From NCBI RefSeq assembly GCF_001411555.2, contig NC_049915.1:17188640-17252639 (forward strand): 64,000 bases of DNA, given 5' to 3'. Below are positions 10,605 through 23,209 of the stretch, piece by piece. The notes under the pieces were generated by a model that made no database searches, had not been told where the DNA came from, and saw only the letters and a program-made list of their open reading frames with translations. Each line of letters begins with the position of its first letter. The first letter of the stretch is position 1. Source of the DNA: Juglans regia. Its lineage: Eukaryota; Streptophyta; Magnoliopsida; Fagales; Juglandaceae. The translations under genes and the position numbers were made by a program.

Positions 10605-10641
<37 letters not shown>
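10605..10641. repeat. (TA)n microsatellite
   Basis: An uninterrupted run of about 18 TA units immediately adjoins the MITE end. Confidence 0.9.
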
Positions 10642-10645
<4 letters not shown>

Positions 10646-11416
10646 AAATTTGTTTCAATAACTACTGTAGAACTTCTAGGTGACTGCACGTGATTGAAGG
10701 GTAACCAGCTCTCGACTAAAGGTGCTGATCCCTCTTAATATATACGTACTATAATTGTGGTTCAGCTTTTGGTTTTCTTTATTCCAATGGTTTCATATTA
10801 TGGCCATCGACAAACCGTAAGGTACTCAAGTTGTTTTATATATCCAAGTCTTTCATTCACATGGTTTCTCTTTAAATCAATGTATATAGGTCATCTTTTA
10901 TTTGGATATATATGTATATATGTGTGTGTGTGTGAAAACTTCTTGAGATTTATGTCATCTTGAGAGATTCTTATGTCTTTTTTTCTTCCTTGTTTGACGT
11001 ATGCAATAAAAGTGGTGAAACTCAGAAAATAATTTTTTTTTGGGGCGACTTGAAAATGATTGCGGAATCCTATAGTGAAGAGTGTAACGTCTAAGGTAAG
11101 TTATATTATAGTATGGATAGAGTTTTCTTCCAATTGCTGAATCCTCGGTTTGAGGAAGTTTCCTACAGCTAGGCTATCATTAATTTGTCATATGTCCCTT
11201 AAGCATATGAGAAACAATTTGTATTTGTATTGTAGTTTATTTTATTTTTTAATGAAGAGACCCGTGAAGATTTTTAAATTAACAAGTTGTTATTACATGT
11301 GCAATATATAGATATATATATATACTTGTCATTTTAATATATAGAACGGATATTATTGGTGAAAGTTTCATCCAACTAAGGTTGGTGGAAAACTCTCTAT
11401 ACCATTTTAATATGAG
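10642..11416. other. Intergenic, no recognised feature
   Basis: AT-rich sequence with a short TG tract near 10920-10934. No open frame has a recognisable domain. Confidence 0.45.
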
Positions 11417-11581
11417 TAATGCTACATGCGATCGTGAAGTATACAAGCGTCGTGCAGTCACTTGAAAAAAGAATGAGATTTACTATTAAAAAATTAATTT
11501 TTTTCTTGTGGGTTCCATATTTATTCTTTTTTTTCAAAGTGATTGCGTGACACTTGCACACTCACGACTGCAACTATCATT
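11417..11581. mobile_element. AT-rich MITE, family with copies near 53.7 and 54.2 kb
   Basis: The ends 'aatgctacatgcgatcgtgaagt' and 'actcacgactgcaactatcatt' are imperfect inverted repeats. The interior shares 'taaaaaattaatttttt' with elements at about 53727-53912 and 54188-54350, which also contain 'ggatccacat'-like and 'acgtggcgtttac'-like blocks. There is no coding capacity. Confidence 0.5.
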
Positions 11582-11779
11582 TCTTTTTAAAAATATATCT
11601 TTCTTTCTTGCTTGCTTTTCTAAAGCTAGCTACTCTTTTATTTTATTTGGATTTTTCCAATTATACAATTTGTCACTTTCCCTTTTAGAATGAAATTCAA
11701 TATAAACAAAAAGAAAAAGTATGAAACATATATTATTACATTTCTAAGTCAATTTGCAGAAATTATTATATTTCTCACT

Positions 11780-12590
11780 CGCTCTCTAGAGCAACCCCTC
11801 CCTCCCTCCTCCCCCTCCCTATTCTCTCTAGTTTTTTCTTTTATTTTTTCTGGTTTTGTGTTTTTTTCTTTCAAAGTAGGGCGAAATGCCGATATGTTGT
11901 TCTCTAGAGCCAGACGACTACCACGCGCCTCACCGCAAGATTCCCAAGGCGCAGATCCTTCAGACGAGTCAAGAATCTCGTCGAACAGAGTAGGGTGTAA
12001 GCCACACGCGCGGTCCAAAGTGTGCTTGTGACATCCACGCGTCACCGCAATGGGAGCTCTACCATTGCCATGCACAGCATTTCTGGGACCAGGACCATCA
12101 GTTTTTTCAGACTCTACTGTCCGCTGTACTTCCAGGGTGGCGTGTATCCCTCATGCGCCACCACATTCCATGTGTTTGCTTTTTATTTCCTCTATGGTTG
12201 AAAATGCGGATCTACAGTTTTTCAAACTATATTTCGCTATTTTCTCATGTATCATTTACGTTTTTTGTTATTTCCTTTGTTTTAGGTTAATAATAAAAAA
12301 GAAATAGCCTCTTGGACATTTTGTCCATAGAATTTAAGTCCTCTCCTCCTCTTGAGGGTAGGGTTTGAAATCTCTGTTTTAGGCAGAGTGTGGTCTCTCA
12401 GACGGTTTGTCTGTAGAGAGTTCTAGAAGTTAAGACCATATCAGTCACAAAGGAATTTGTGTACTGGTGGAGCCCCAACCATGAGTAATTGACTTATAAT
12501 CTGGGTTTTTCCCTATATATATCAGTCACAGCTATAACTTCGCTTTCATGAATGAATGCAGTCTATTTCCCATAAAAACAATGATATATA
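11780..12590 (+). repeat. Unclassified dispersed repeat, copy 1
   Basis: It starts with a pyrimidine-rich leader and continues with a GC-richer stretch containing 'gattcccaaggcgc', 'agccacacgcgcggtcc' and 'catgcgccacca'. It then has paired 'cttggac...gtccatag' and 'ttaggcagagtgtgg' motifs and a tail containing 'atgaatgcagt'. The same blocks occur in the same order at 12900-13660. The two copies look roughly 65-75 percent similar by eye. Leader and A/T-rich tail suggest a non-LTR element, but I see no domain. Confidence 0.6.
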
Positions 12591-12899
12591 GAGGAACATG
12601 AAAATTACAAATTTGGGGTTGAAAGCATGAAGCTATAGCAATATCCTAAATATACAAAATTAATAAAAACGATCAAGAACATGCAAATTACTATTCACTA
12701 ATATGGAGATTTTATTTGTTATATTTATAATTGATCTTGAATTATTAATAACATTTCCTACAATTTTTATTATGCTTTATATGTTCATTTTCGTCTTTCA
12801 ACCAAATTTAAAGCAAGAAACACTAGATCTAATATTATTGAAAGTGGTTAATAAAGGTTCAATTCGGCTTAATATACTAGATTCTTAGAGACAGAGACT

Positions 12900-13660
12900 C
12901 CTCCTTCTCTCTAGAAACCACTCAGATCATAAACGGGGCAGGGGGAGGAGCTTCGGCTCCTCTCTCCCTCTTCCCTCACTCATATCTCCTTCCTCTCATC
13001 TCTAGTTTTCTCATTTTCTATTTCATTTTTGGGTGTTTTTCAGGGTTAAATATGGAGGAAGGTTGATCTATTGCTCTCCGGCCCCACCACAAGCTTCCCA
13101 AGGTGCTAACGAGTGAAAAAGTTCACCAAATGGAGCAGCGCATGAGCCACACGCATGGCCCAATGAGAGCATGTGTTTTCCATGCGCCACCACTCAGGGA
13201 GCCTTTCTACCTCCACACATGGCGTTTCTAGGTCCAAAACCACCTGCTACTTTAGACCTGACCGTCCACCATACTCCCAAGGTGGCGCGTGGCTCTCACA
13301 TGCCATCACAGTCGCTGTTTGTGTTATTTTTTTTTTCTCCAAGGTTGAAAACACATAGTCTCTTGGACTTTCGTCCGTAGAGTGTGTCAGCAACTCTATC
13401 TTAGACGGAGTGTGGGGTTTGGTCTGCTCTACTTCGTCTTAGACAGAGTATGAGATTTGATTAACTTTGTTTTGGGTAGAGTTGTGCTGTCTCTTAGGCT
13501 TTACATTTGTAGAGGTTTGCAGCATTGGACTAAATCATGTCAGTCACGGGTGCGTATTGGGGAGCTATTAATGTTGTAGTTGGCTTGTAATGTATATTTC
13601 AGGTCCAGTTTGTAATATCAGTTATTAATGAATGCAATATTTTTTTTTTCTAAAAAAAAA
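12900..13660 (+). repeat. Unclassified dispersed repeat, copy 2
   Basis: It parallels 11780-12590 block by block: 'agcttcccaaggtgc', 'agccacacgcatggccc', 'catgcgccaccac', 'cttggactttcgtccgtag', 'tcttagacggagtgtgg', 'gtcagtcac' and a final 'atgaatgcaatatttttt'. It ends in a T-run and A-run at about 13641-13661. The two copies lie in direct orientation about 310 bases apart. Confidence 0.62.
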
Positions 13661-13946
13661 AATGGCTTAATATAATAATCTAGATGTACAAGCTTTTGAA
13701 GCTGCAACCTTACATTAAAATTGATCAGTTCGAAGTTCATGCCTTTGTAAGGCTATATTTCTAGAAAACAATTCTTCACATCATCATCATTATTATTATT
13801 TTGATAAATGTACAGGGCTAAATATTAAAATAATTCTCGTGGTGTGGTTTGTCCAGTGGTGGAGCTAGAGTTATCTTTTAATATTAGGTACAACAATGAG
13901 AGTAATGAGAGTTTTCTCTTAAGGGTGGGGTTGTGGGCGCTTTGCT

Positions 13947-16900
13947 TTGACAAATCATCTATCTCTTAGACAAAAGTCTCAAGGGTTTAGTAACTTTGCA
14001 GAGGAAATTACAAGATTGTGGAAGGGGCAATCATTGACTGAAGAAGAAAGACAAGAGATCATTCTTCCGGAAGAGGCCGCTGTCAATATCTCAAATATTA
14101 AAGGTCAACATTGTCTACTTGCTTTGATCATCGATGATGAAACTGTTAATAAGGAGGCATTCAGATCAACTCTAGCAAAAGTCTAAAACTCAGATGGATG
14201 GATAACTTTCTGTGAAGTTGGCGAAAACAGATTCCTAGTGGAGTTTCAAAATCTCTCTAACAAAGAGAAAGTCATGCATGGCAGACCTTGGTCGTTCGAT
14301 AGATACATGGTCAGTCTCCGGGATTTGGAAGGCAATCTGTTAACTAATGAAGTTAAATTCAAGTCAGAACCTTTTTGGGTACAATTACACAATCTACCAT
14401 TTGCTACAATGACAGAGGAATTGGGTAAGCTTATTGGATCAAGCATGGGTAAGGTTCTCAAAAATGGAGGTTGATCAGGAAGGACTCGGGTGGGGAAAAG
14501 TTTTGAGAATTAGAGTACAAGTTGATATATCAAAGCCTCTAATTCGTGGACATTTACTAAACATTGGTGGTAAGTAATTATTGTAACACCCCGTATTTTA
14601 GTGTATTTTTACTGAATGAATTATTTTTATGGATTCAAAAATTGTTGGATTTTTAGTGGGTTTATTTTATGATTTTTTAATTTTGTGAAAATTATATTTT
14701 GAAGTGCTTTCTTATTATTAATTATTGTTATGTGTTTAAAATCTCTTTATTCTCAATTAATTACTGTGGGATTTAATTATTTTAATTTCACTTTACCATT
14801 ACGTTTAAATTATTTTAGTTAACTTGTGGTTTTGAAATCGTTTCCTTTTGATCATTTTTGTGACCCAAGATATGAGGATTGAACCTCATTTCTTTTCCTC
14901 CATTTTTCTTTCTTCTCCTTCTCTTTTTTTCTTTCTTTTCTTTTTTATTCATTTCTCCCTTCTGTTTCTCCCGCGCGCGACACCCACCCAGTTCCCTCTC
15001 TTCCGTCCGTTTGCTTCTTCTCCACCCAGCGCCGCCGTGAGCCGGCGGTGATCGACACTGCCCAGCCCATTAGCTTCCCCACCGGCCGGCGACCCTACCC
15101 CACCAACCTCAGCTCCATTCGAGCTGCCGTTAGCCACCACGAGCCTCTCCAAGCCGTGACACTCTTTCCGCCACTGCGCCGCCGTCGCGCCACCATTGGC
15201 CACCATCTTCTCACCACTTCATCCTCGACCCTCTAGCAACCCATTGGACCCAACCTCAGCTCCGATCCGTCACCGGTGAAGCACAACCAACCCCATTTTC
15301 AATTTGGGTGTTTTTGGTCTTTAACCACCCATTGCGTCGCCACCCACGGCAAACCTTTACCACCACTAGTTTCACCGACATCCCTAGGCCCTACCCTATC
15401 ATTCTTGGGTCTTCGTTTGTCTCCGTTGAAAAGTGGGTATTTGAGACCCACGGCCACAGTGCATTTTGCACTGTTACGTTGCTCAGACGTCACTTCTTGC
15501 AGCTTCGTGATCCTTCGGAAATTGCTATATAGCACTGTAAGTATTTCTCCAAAGAACTTTCGTGATTTAAATGTATTTTTGCACTAACTCATTTCACTGT
15601 ATTTGGTTGAACATGCCGGACTGAGTCCGAGGAGTACGGGGGTCGGATGGATTGGTGATTGGAATTGTTTGTGTGATTGATTGGGTTGGTAATTGTTGGT
15701 TTGGATATTGTATTGTTCATGTACATTGCATTTTGCACGCATGATCATGTTTGTAAAGGAAACTGGGTTTTTGTGTATTTCATTCATGTTCATGTGTTTA
15801 TGAAAACTTGGTTTTCATGTGAGAATGGATTTTGGGTGCGTGTGTATCACGACCCCAAGCCGAGATGGGGCATTATCTCGGTGGAGCTCCTCTGGTTACT
15901 CAGGAGCGGAATATACTGAGTAACGTCCCCTGGATTGTCGCTGGGTGACAATGGGATCGGACGAGATGGTCTCGTGCCGACTCCGTGGTCCTTCTGCTGG
16001 CGGGGACTAGAGGATGTCTAGCCATGAACGCGCTGGGCGCGGAACTGGGCATCGCTACGAAGCCAGGATATGCGGATGGTCCCTAGGGGAGACCATGGTA
16101 CATATGGTAATAATGGATTAATTGGCTATTTTCTGGGAAAATAGTGTATGTTGGATTTTGTGTAAATTATTTTCTGAAAAAATGTTTTACGGATATTTTG
16201 GGCCAAATGGGATTTTGGCGTGTGTTGGAAAATAGTCATTTTCGGGGAAAATGATATTTTGAGGAAAATGCATATTTCATCATATGCATGCATGTTGGTT
16301 GCATTAATGCATTTTTACTATGTGGTTATTTGGGTTATACTTACCTGCAGTACCATTTTGTGGTAACGCAGATTTTGATGCAGATGAGGAGGATGAGGGC
16401 GAGCCTGAGTAGACGGCTCCGCTCGAGGAGTGATCTGGGATCACTTGCTTAGTTATTTTATTTTACTATATTGTATTTTAATTTTGATTGACTGTATAAC
16501 TACTTTTTAAACCTCTACTGATTTTTAGATTGTATTTAAATTCTGATACTTAGTTGACTAATCCATTGCGTTGTTTGTACACCGTTGCATGTACACACAC
16601 ACTTGGCACTTTTGTTGGGATGCGTGACCTTATTGTCATCATCGTGGCGTCTCGATTCCTGTGTTTCCTTACATGGGGGTCGGGGGCGCCATAGATATGA
16701 ATTGATTTTAAGTATGAAGGGTTTTTAAATTTATGTTTGAAATGTGGTATTTTGTAGCACAAGGATAGGAAATGCCCCAAACAGAATTCGGGAACCCGAG
16801 CTCAAGAACAATATGGCCAATGGATGAGTGATATGTCAGCCATCCCTTTGAGCATTATGGCTATGGTGGTATATCAGACTCATTAAGTCAAGCTTCCTGC

Positions 16901-17190
16901 TGTCTAGGGAGATCAGATGAGGAAGGTAGCAGAAGCAAAAACAGAAGAAGGAAAGGATACTCAATTTGAAAAAGATAAGGCGCAATCAAAGGATAATGGA
17001 GGAGAAAATCAGGCATTTCCTATAGCCAATTCCCAAACTAACAAATCCCAAGTCATAGAGAGGGCAGACTTGTCTTACATAGTTGATAGTGCTCAAATTC
17101 AAGTAAGGAAACTTTCTCACACTCTTAATACGCACGATATTGTTGATAAGGGAACTGGGGAGGATATTCCTTTCCTTATGGGCCTATAAG
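13947..17190 (+). pseudogene. LINE ORF1 (DUF4283 and zinc knuckle), interrupted
   Basis: The first part reads LSLRQKSQGFSNFAEEITRL, then RPWSFDRYMVSLRDLEG and FWVQLHNLPFATMTEE, the DUF4283 pattern of plant LINE ORF1. After the insertion at 14582-16693 the frame resumes with KYEGFLNLCLKCGIL, a stop, then HKDRKCPKQNS. That is one CX2CX4HX4C nucleic-acid-binding knuckle. A Lys/Glu-rich tail (16917-17189) follows. A stop near 14184 and another before the insertion add to the damage. The encoded family binds LINE RNA in the retrotransposition particle. Confidence 0.75.
14582..16693 (+). mobile_element. Solo LTR A of the long-LTR family (2.1 kb)
   Basis: It begins TGTAACACCCCGTATTTTAG and ends GGGGGCGCCATA, matching the ends of the elements at 17970-22905 and 39184-41450. 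It interrupts LINE ORF1 between 'LLNIGGK' and 'KYEGF'. The flanking pentamers ATTAT and GATAT are only partly alike. The interior has a pyrimidine-rich tract (14890-14970), a GC-rich block (14975-15290) and a CTATATAG box near 15526, which may be the LTR promoter. There is no coding domain and no second LTR, so it is a solo LTR. Confidence 0.75.
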
Positions 17191-17969
17191 TCAGAGATTC
17201 TTACTCTAGTCCCATTCCTAGAAAACCTTCCTTAAATATCCATGCTGAAAGGATCAATTCTTTATCCCTACCAAAACATATTTCTTCTCCTAAGAAACCT
17301 AATAGAGTATCCACGTGGAAGAGAAAAGCAAGAGGTAGTTCTAATACTCTAGTTGTAATGCCTAAACTGTCTACAAATGCCCCGATTGAGAAGTGTAAGA
17401 AGAGATCCTTGGCTAAAAATTATGAGAACTTGATGAATAAGCCTATTTGGAAGGGGGAAAAAAAAAAAAAAAACCAAGCTCACCCTTGCAAGGAGCCTAA
17501 CTCAGATTGAATTTGTGGAGGTTGATTTGCAACCCCACCATCAACAATGAATTGCCTCAGTCGGAACTGTTGGGGGTTGGGGAACTCTAGGACACCTAAT
17601 GAGCTTCACCTGATGGTGAAAATAAAGAGCCCACAGTTGCGGATAAAAATTGGAACTGATAAAAAGTAAACTTGATTTTGATAGTAGCTTTGTTGATAAT
17701 AGTAGAGGATGGTGTGGGGGATTAGCTCTACTATGGAACTTTACTTAGGTTGTGTAAATGGATTCTTTCACTAATCCGCACATTTCAACATGGATCGCCT
17801 TTCCTGCAAAGGGTGGGAAATGACTTTTGACATGATTCTATGGAAACCCAGCTACCACAAAAAGAAAGGAAAGTTGGAATCTACTTCAAGCACTAAAGCC
17901 TCAAGTGGGTATACCTTGGTTATGTGCAGGAGAATTTAATGAAATTCTCAAACAAAATGAGAAGTTTGG

Positions 17970-20363
17970 TGTGACGCCCTTGACCCCCACATGTGATTTG
18001 GCGGTAGTCACGACGTCGGGGTGCTGGCCGCGCGGGTCACACACCCTATGACCAAAGTGAAAGCATGAGTGTGCAAGCATGGAAAGTATAGGTGTGCAGT
18101 TAAAAAGGCAATCTTAAATACTAAAAGTACCAAAAACTAAATTACATCACCCAGCAAAATAAACCAAAGTCACCAAAACTACTAAACACCGACATAAAAG
18201 TTAATGCAGTCATCCAACTAAATTAAAGGAAAGATCATATCATGCTACCAAAAGGGAAATGGTCCCCAAATCTTCATTCCTCAGGTGGAGCCAATTTTCC
18301 AAGCTCATAATCATCCTCTACATAAAAGTCTATGATTCCGTAGAGAGGAACTGCAAGTGGGGATACCACAGTGAGATTTCGCATTCTTAGAAAGTAAAGC
18401 CAAAGAATAACACCACAAATATACAAACATGGAAAAATATGGACATATCACAACAATGGAAAATTTGAGATTTTCAGCATTACCAAAATTGTACAAAACC
18501 AATTTCCTTCTCAAAATTTACAGAGAAGGTCACACTCAAAATCATATTTTTTTTTTTTGTTTTTTGAAAAGCCACCATTTATTTCATTAAGGTATGCACC
18601 ATGGTCTCTCCTAGGGACTATCTGCACACTCTGGCTCCCAGCGTCACACCACGAGTAACGACTGCATGTGACTTCGTAATGAGCAATGCCTAGCTCCGCG
18701 CCCAGCGCTTACGTGACCAGGCATCCTCTAGCCTCTATCTCATCCGAGCCCATTGTTGCCTAGCGACAACTTAGGAGACGTTACTCAGTGTACGTACTTC
18801 ATGGTTTAGGAGGGAAAGGCACATAGCTTTCGGTATGCATAGCCCCTGTCCGACTAAAACACAAAATCTAACTTATTTACTAATGAAATCAAATTATAAA
18901 ATTTAATACTAGCTAATATATTTATACCAAAATATTTTAAAATTAAACAACTACAACTTAGATTCATTTTGAAAATTAACTTAATCATATTTAGAACTCA
19001 TATATTTAGTAATTTAACTTCTATCAGTAAATATAAATTCTTATATTACAAATAAAATCCCACGCATACCAGATGATAAAAACATGATCAATACATACTC
19101 ATTCAAGGGCATTTTTGGGAAAGAAAAACTTATAACCTGCATGGCTCTTTGAGAAAAATAACCTAGGATCTAATACCACGTGACAAGGGCCATGCATACT
19201 GAAAGCTATGTGCAGCAGTGGCTTGGGTGGAAATCTACAGCGGCACGGTTGGGGTGGTGGCAGATCACGGTGGTGGGCCCTAAGAGAGAGAGAGATGAGT
19301 GAGAAAAAAACCTCACGTAGAAAAAGAGAGAGAGAGACGGAGAGAGAGCTCGGTGTGAGCAAGAATGAAGCTCACCGTGAGCCTAAGGTGGTGAACGGCA
19401 GACCAAAGGGCTAGGCAGAGGTCGACAGTGGTGAGCTCGATGGCTGGGCAGTGATGTTGCTTGAGGCTGAGGCAACCGGCGTGGAGGAGTTACTGTATGT
19501 GGATTGCTCTATTTTTAGTTGTGAAAAACAGAGGTTCATCGTGTGACTGCAGGTGACTTGGTTGCTTCCTTGCATGGTGGTTACAAGGCTGGATCCGGTG
19601 GCTGGCCAGCGGTTGTGGGTTGGTTGTGAAGGAGCTTTAGCAGTGGAGGTGGCTCATGGTGATCTGACTTACGGATTCTGCAAGGGTGCACCCTCCACGG
19701 CTAGGTTGTGGAGTCAAGGAGGAGGTGTGCCCGAGTTGTTGTTGATTGGGTGGATGCTGGTGGCAACGGCTGTTCTGTGTTGGTCTCGTGGTTGACGCTA
19801 GGACAACTGGCTGCTGGGCTTCACACGGTGGTGAGGACGAGCACTGAAATTGGATGGTGGGAGGGGCATGCAACGCAACACTGTGTTTACTATCTTTATG
19901 GCAGTGTACGTACTTCGTGGTTTAGGAGGGCAGAGGTTGTTGTTCTGTCGTAGGGTCTTGTGTTTGGGAGGAAGAGAAGTGTGCAGGACGTGTTTAAGGT
20001 GCATAAATATAGAAACAAAAACTAATAAAAAAATCCTAGAGAAACAGAAGGGAGAGACGTGAATTAGTGCATGAGCGTGGAGACGTGTATCGCATGGAGT
20101 CAGATCCTAAGTTCCCACGGGCATGGGCTTCTGGGCCCATTTCAAAAACATTTGGGTCCAAGTGTGGTAGTGAATAAAAAATAAATAAATAAAATGACTA
20201 TTTTCTAAGCTTTGGGCCTTAAACCAAAACTCTACAACATTCTAACTTGTCTCTTGAAAAATATTTATCGGCCCATATAAATATTCGACAAATCAACTAG
20301 CTTTCCATACGCATAAATTCAAAAATTTTAGAAAGCGGTTTGGTGCTGATCTCGGGTGTTACA
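17970..20363 (-). repeat. Element B 3' LTR
   Basis: The plus strand reads TGTGACGCCC at the left and GGGTGTTACA at the right. The first 450 bases align clearly with 20565-21010 (shared 'acatgtgatttggc', 'aaatactaaaagtacca', 'accgacataaaagttaat'). The right half contains an 'agagagagag' tract near 19281-19295, matched by one near 22206-22224 in the other LTR. Confidence 0.72.
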
Positions 20364-20564
20364 AGCCTAATTGCTAAATGTTCAAGCCTACTATACTAAT
20401 GATTCATACCTATAATACTGAAAATAACAGCAAATGTTTCCAAAATCCTAATCTAACTACCCAAATTTTCAAGCCTATCGTACTAAGATTAAAGCCTAGA
20501 ATTCTAGTACTATACCTAAGTAACTTCTAGACTTACCTAGAGCTGTAAAAGCTCTCATACCACC
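20364..20564 (-). other. Non-coding internal region of element B with primer-binding site
   Basis: It is about 200 bases long. Next to the 5' LTR the minus strand reads TGGTATGAGAGC, one base from the Met-tRNA consensus. The rest contains short repeats of 'taggcttgaaaattt' type. There is no open frame and no clear polypurine tract before the 3' LTR. Confidence 0.65.
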
Positions 20565-22905
20565 TATGGCACCCTCGACCCTTACATGTGATTTGGCAGG
20601 AGTCACGATGCCGGGGTGCTAGTTGGTTGGCTCACACTCCCAATGCGCAAAGTGGAAGCATGTGTGTGCAAGTAAGGAAAGTATAAGTGTGCTGTTAAAA
20701 ATGCAGCAGAAAATAAAAAAGGTAGTCTGAAATACTAAAAGTACCAGAAATTTAATTACATCACCTAGTAAAATAAACCATAGTCATAAAAACTCCCAAA
20801 CACCGACATAAAAGTTAATATAGTCATATGACTAAATTAAAGGAAAGATAAAAATCATGCTACCAAAAGGGAAAAGGTCCCCAAATCCTCAGTCCTAACG
20901 CAGAGCCAATGCTCCAAGCTCGCAAGCATCCTCTGCATCAAAGTCTACAGTTCCACAGAGCGGAACTATAGGTAGGCACACCACAGTGGAATTTCGCAAT
21001 CTCAGCAAGTAAAGCCATAGAATAACACCACAAAAATACAAACACGGAAAAATGTGGACATATCACAGCAATGGGAAAATTGAGATTTTCAGCAGTACCA
21101 TAATTGCACAAAACCAATTTCCTTCTTAAAATTTACAAAAAAGGTCACACACTCAAAATCACATTTTTATTTGAAAATCAACCATTTATTTAATTAAGGT
21201 ATGCACCATGGTGTCCACTAAAGACCATCCACACACTCTGACTCCCTTCGTCAATCCACGGGTAATGACCAAGCGTGTGACTTTGTAACGAGCAATGCCT
21301 AGCTCCACGCCTAAGGCGTACGTGACCAGACATCCCATAACCTTCATCAGCAGAGAAGCCACGAAGTTGGCAAGAGTGTTACCATCACGTTCGAGCCCGT
21401 TATTGCCCGACGACAACCCATGGGAAGTCATCTAGTTTTACATGCGCCCGAGTGACCACAAAAACTCCACCGAGATAATGCCCCATCCCGGATTGGGGTT
21501 GTGACACGCACACACCCACAAAACACGTTTTTAATCTTTTGACACAAAAATCTCAGTTTTCCAAATTTATAGCACAAGCACAAATAATAAATAAAATGTA
21601 GTCATGCAACTGACAATTATTAGATGACATGGTATGGCATAATACAACCATCAAACACAGTGAGCACATAATTTTATAGTTTCACATTTTTCACCACTAC
21701 ACATGAATCCCAACGCTCCACTCGGCCCTCAGCCAACAATCCATCACCAACTATAGATTTTATCCCAACGCTCCAAAGGCTCTCGACCACTTAACCAATG
21801 ACAACCAGACTATAATAAAGACACAGTTTTCTAATGTCAGTAGTCCTAGGGTTAGTCTAGGATTTTACTTACAATGGGGAAGGCAAGTTTGGATGATCGA
21901 GCAAGCTATCTAAGGTATCACGTGTGTGCGTGTGCATGTCGCTACAAGATGGAAAAAGGGTTAGTTAAATTTGACGATGCCTGAAAATTAATACGAAAAC
22001 AGAGTGGCACACAACTTACTGTGGTGGCATCGGGAGGGGTTGAGCACAGTGATGGCAATGGCGGGCCATATTAAACAATGGCAGCTTTTGGGCAAAACAA
22101 GACTCAACAAGGGAAAATTTGTGGGTGGCAGATCTGATAAACTCAGGGGATGGGGAGGGGGACTAGTATTCGTTGGTGGTGGTTGGCGACAATTTGAAAT
22201 CCTAAGAGAGAGAGAGAGAGAGAGATCTGGTTTTGGTATTCAGGAAAATTTGAGAGGGGAGAGGCTGAGTTGGAATTGGAGGGGGTGGGGGGTGGTCAGA
22301 TGACCTTCACTAAGAGGCAAAGGGTGGCGGTTCACAACGGCGGCGTCTTAACTACGAGACAAAGATCAAGATACAGATGGACGTAGAGAGATCTACGGGA
22401 AGGAGGACGAGATTAAGAGGGTTACGAAGGGAAACTACATGTCAAGGAGCGGCGGCAACATGGGTTGCAATGGAAGGCAGAACGAGATATATATATATAT
22501 ATTTAGAGAGAGAGAGAGAGTACGTGAGGACATCGGCCGGGGGGGGGGGGATTGGATGGATGAAGCAGAAGAAGTGCATTCGACAAGCTCATGGCAGGTG
22601 TGGGTTGTGCGCAGGCTCAAGGGTTGTGGGAAGAAGAAAATAGGGAAGAAGAGGGTTGGGGGGCAGTGCGGTGCATGAGGGGAAAATGGAGATTTAGGGT
22701 TTTCTCGTCCTTACACAAAAAAAATGTCATTTAGTGGGTTGGGTTGGGCTTTTTTCATCAGCTTATGGGCTCAAACATGGGCTGGGCCCTAATCTTGCAT
22801 CCACTCACATTAAAAGGAACCCATTTAATCCACATATTTAGGCTCCACCTCACAAGAAAAAATATACATTTTCAGACTTGGGCTTCAAATGGGCTAGGCT
22901 TCACA
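20565..22905 (-). repeat. Element B 5' LTR
   Basis: The left end TATGGCACCC corresponds to TGTGACGCCC of the partner LTR. The right end GGCTTCACA keeps a terminal CA but otherwise differs from GGGTGTTACA. It also differs through much of its right third. It may therefore be a chimera or have mutated heavily. Confidence 0.65.
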
Positions 22906-23209
22906 TTTGATGCTGCCAGGAGGCCTTATAAACAAATTGATAGTTTTAGAATAGCTTTAGAGAATTGTGAGCTTAATGATCTTGGTTATCTGGAGGACAA
23001 ATTCCCATGGGAAAATAATAGAGATGGTGATGCCTTTACAAAGGAGAGGCTTGACCGAGCCTTTGGTAAATCTAGCTGCCAATTTCTCAGATCACAATCC
23101 ATTACTTATCTCGCTATAAACTCACTCCATCAACAAGCACAAAGAAAGAATATTTAGATATGAGGCTAGTTAGTTTAATAAATCATACTGTAATACTGTT
23201 GTTCAGGAT

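Larger units (their letters stand above)
17970..22905 (-). mobile_element. Two-LTR element B with a 0.2-kb internal region
   Basis: On the minus strand: 5' LTR 22905 to 20565, primer-binding site TGGTATGAGAGC at 20562-20551, about 200 bases of internal DNA, then 3' LTR 20363 to 17970. The host LINE is interrupted exactly, with TTTGG (17965-17969) and TTTGA (22906-22910) as the target duplication. Removing the element restores the LINE reading from KFG into the following residues. LTRs of about 2.35 kb around 0.2 kb of non-coding sequence fit neither a typical TRIM nor a typical LARD. The LTRs are quite diverged, so the insertion is old or chimeric. Confidence 0.76.
17548..23155 (+). pseudogene. 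LINE ORF2 endonuclease domain, interrupted
   Basis: It begins MNCLSRNCWGLGNSRTPNEL, the typical start of plant LINE ORF2 AP-type endonuclease. It continues through GWCGGLALLWNF and GIPWLCAGEFNEILKQNEKFG. The host sequence then breaks at 17970 and resumes at 22911 with RRPYKQIDSFRIALENCELN, then RDGDAFTKERLDRAFG. Several stops lie in the first half (for example near 17667 and 17747). A working enzyme would nick target DNA for target-primed reverse transcription; this one cannot. Confidence 0.78.

Noticed and set aside
14848..15587. Open frames in the GC-rich block of solo LTR A
   Set aside because: The block is part of the LTR family (also in copy C on the other strand), with frames open on both strands because of composition.
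19099..20062. Several overlapping frames of 68-87 codons
   Set aside because: They lie within the LTR of element B, on both strands, without domains or conservation with the partner LTR.
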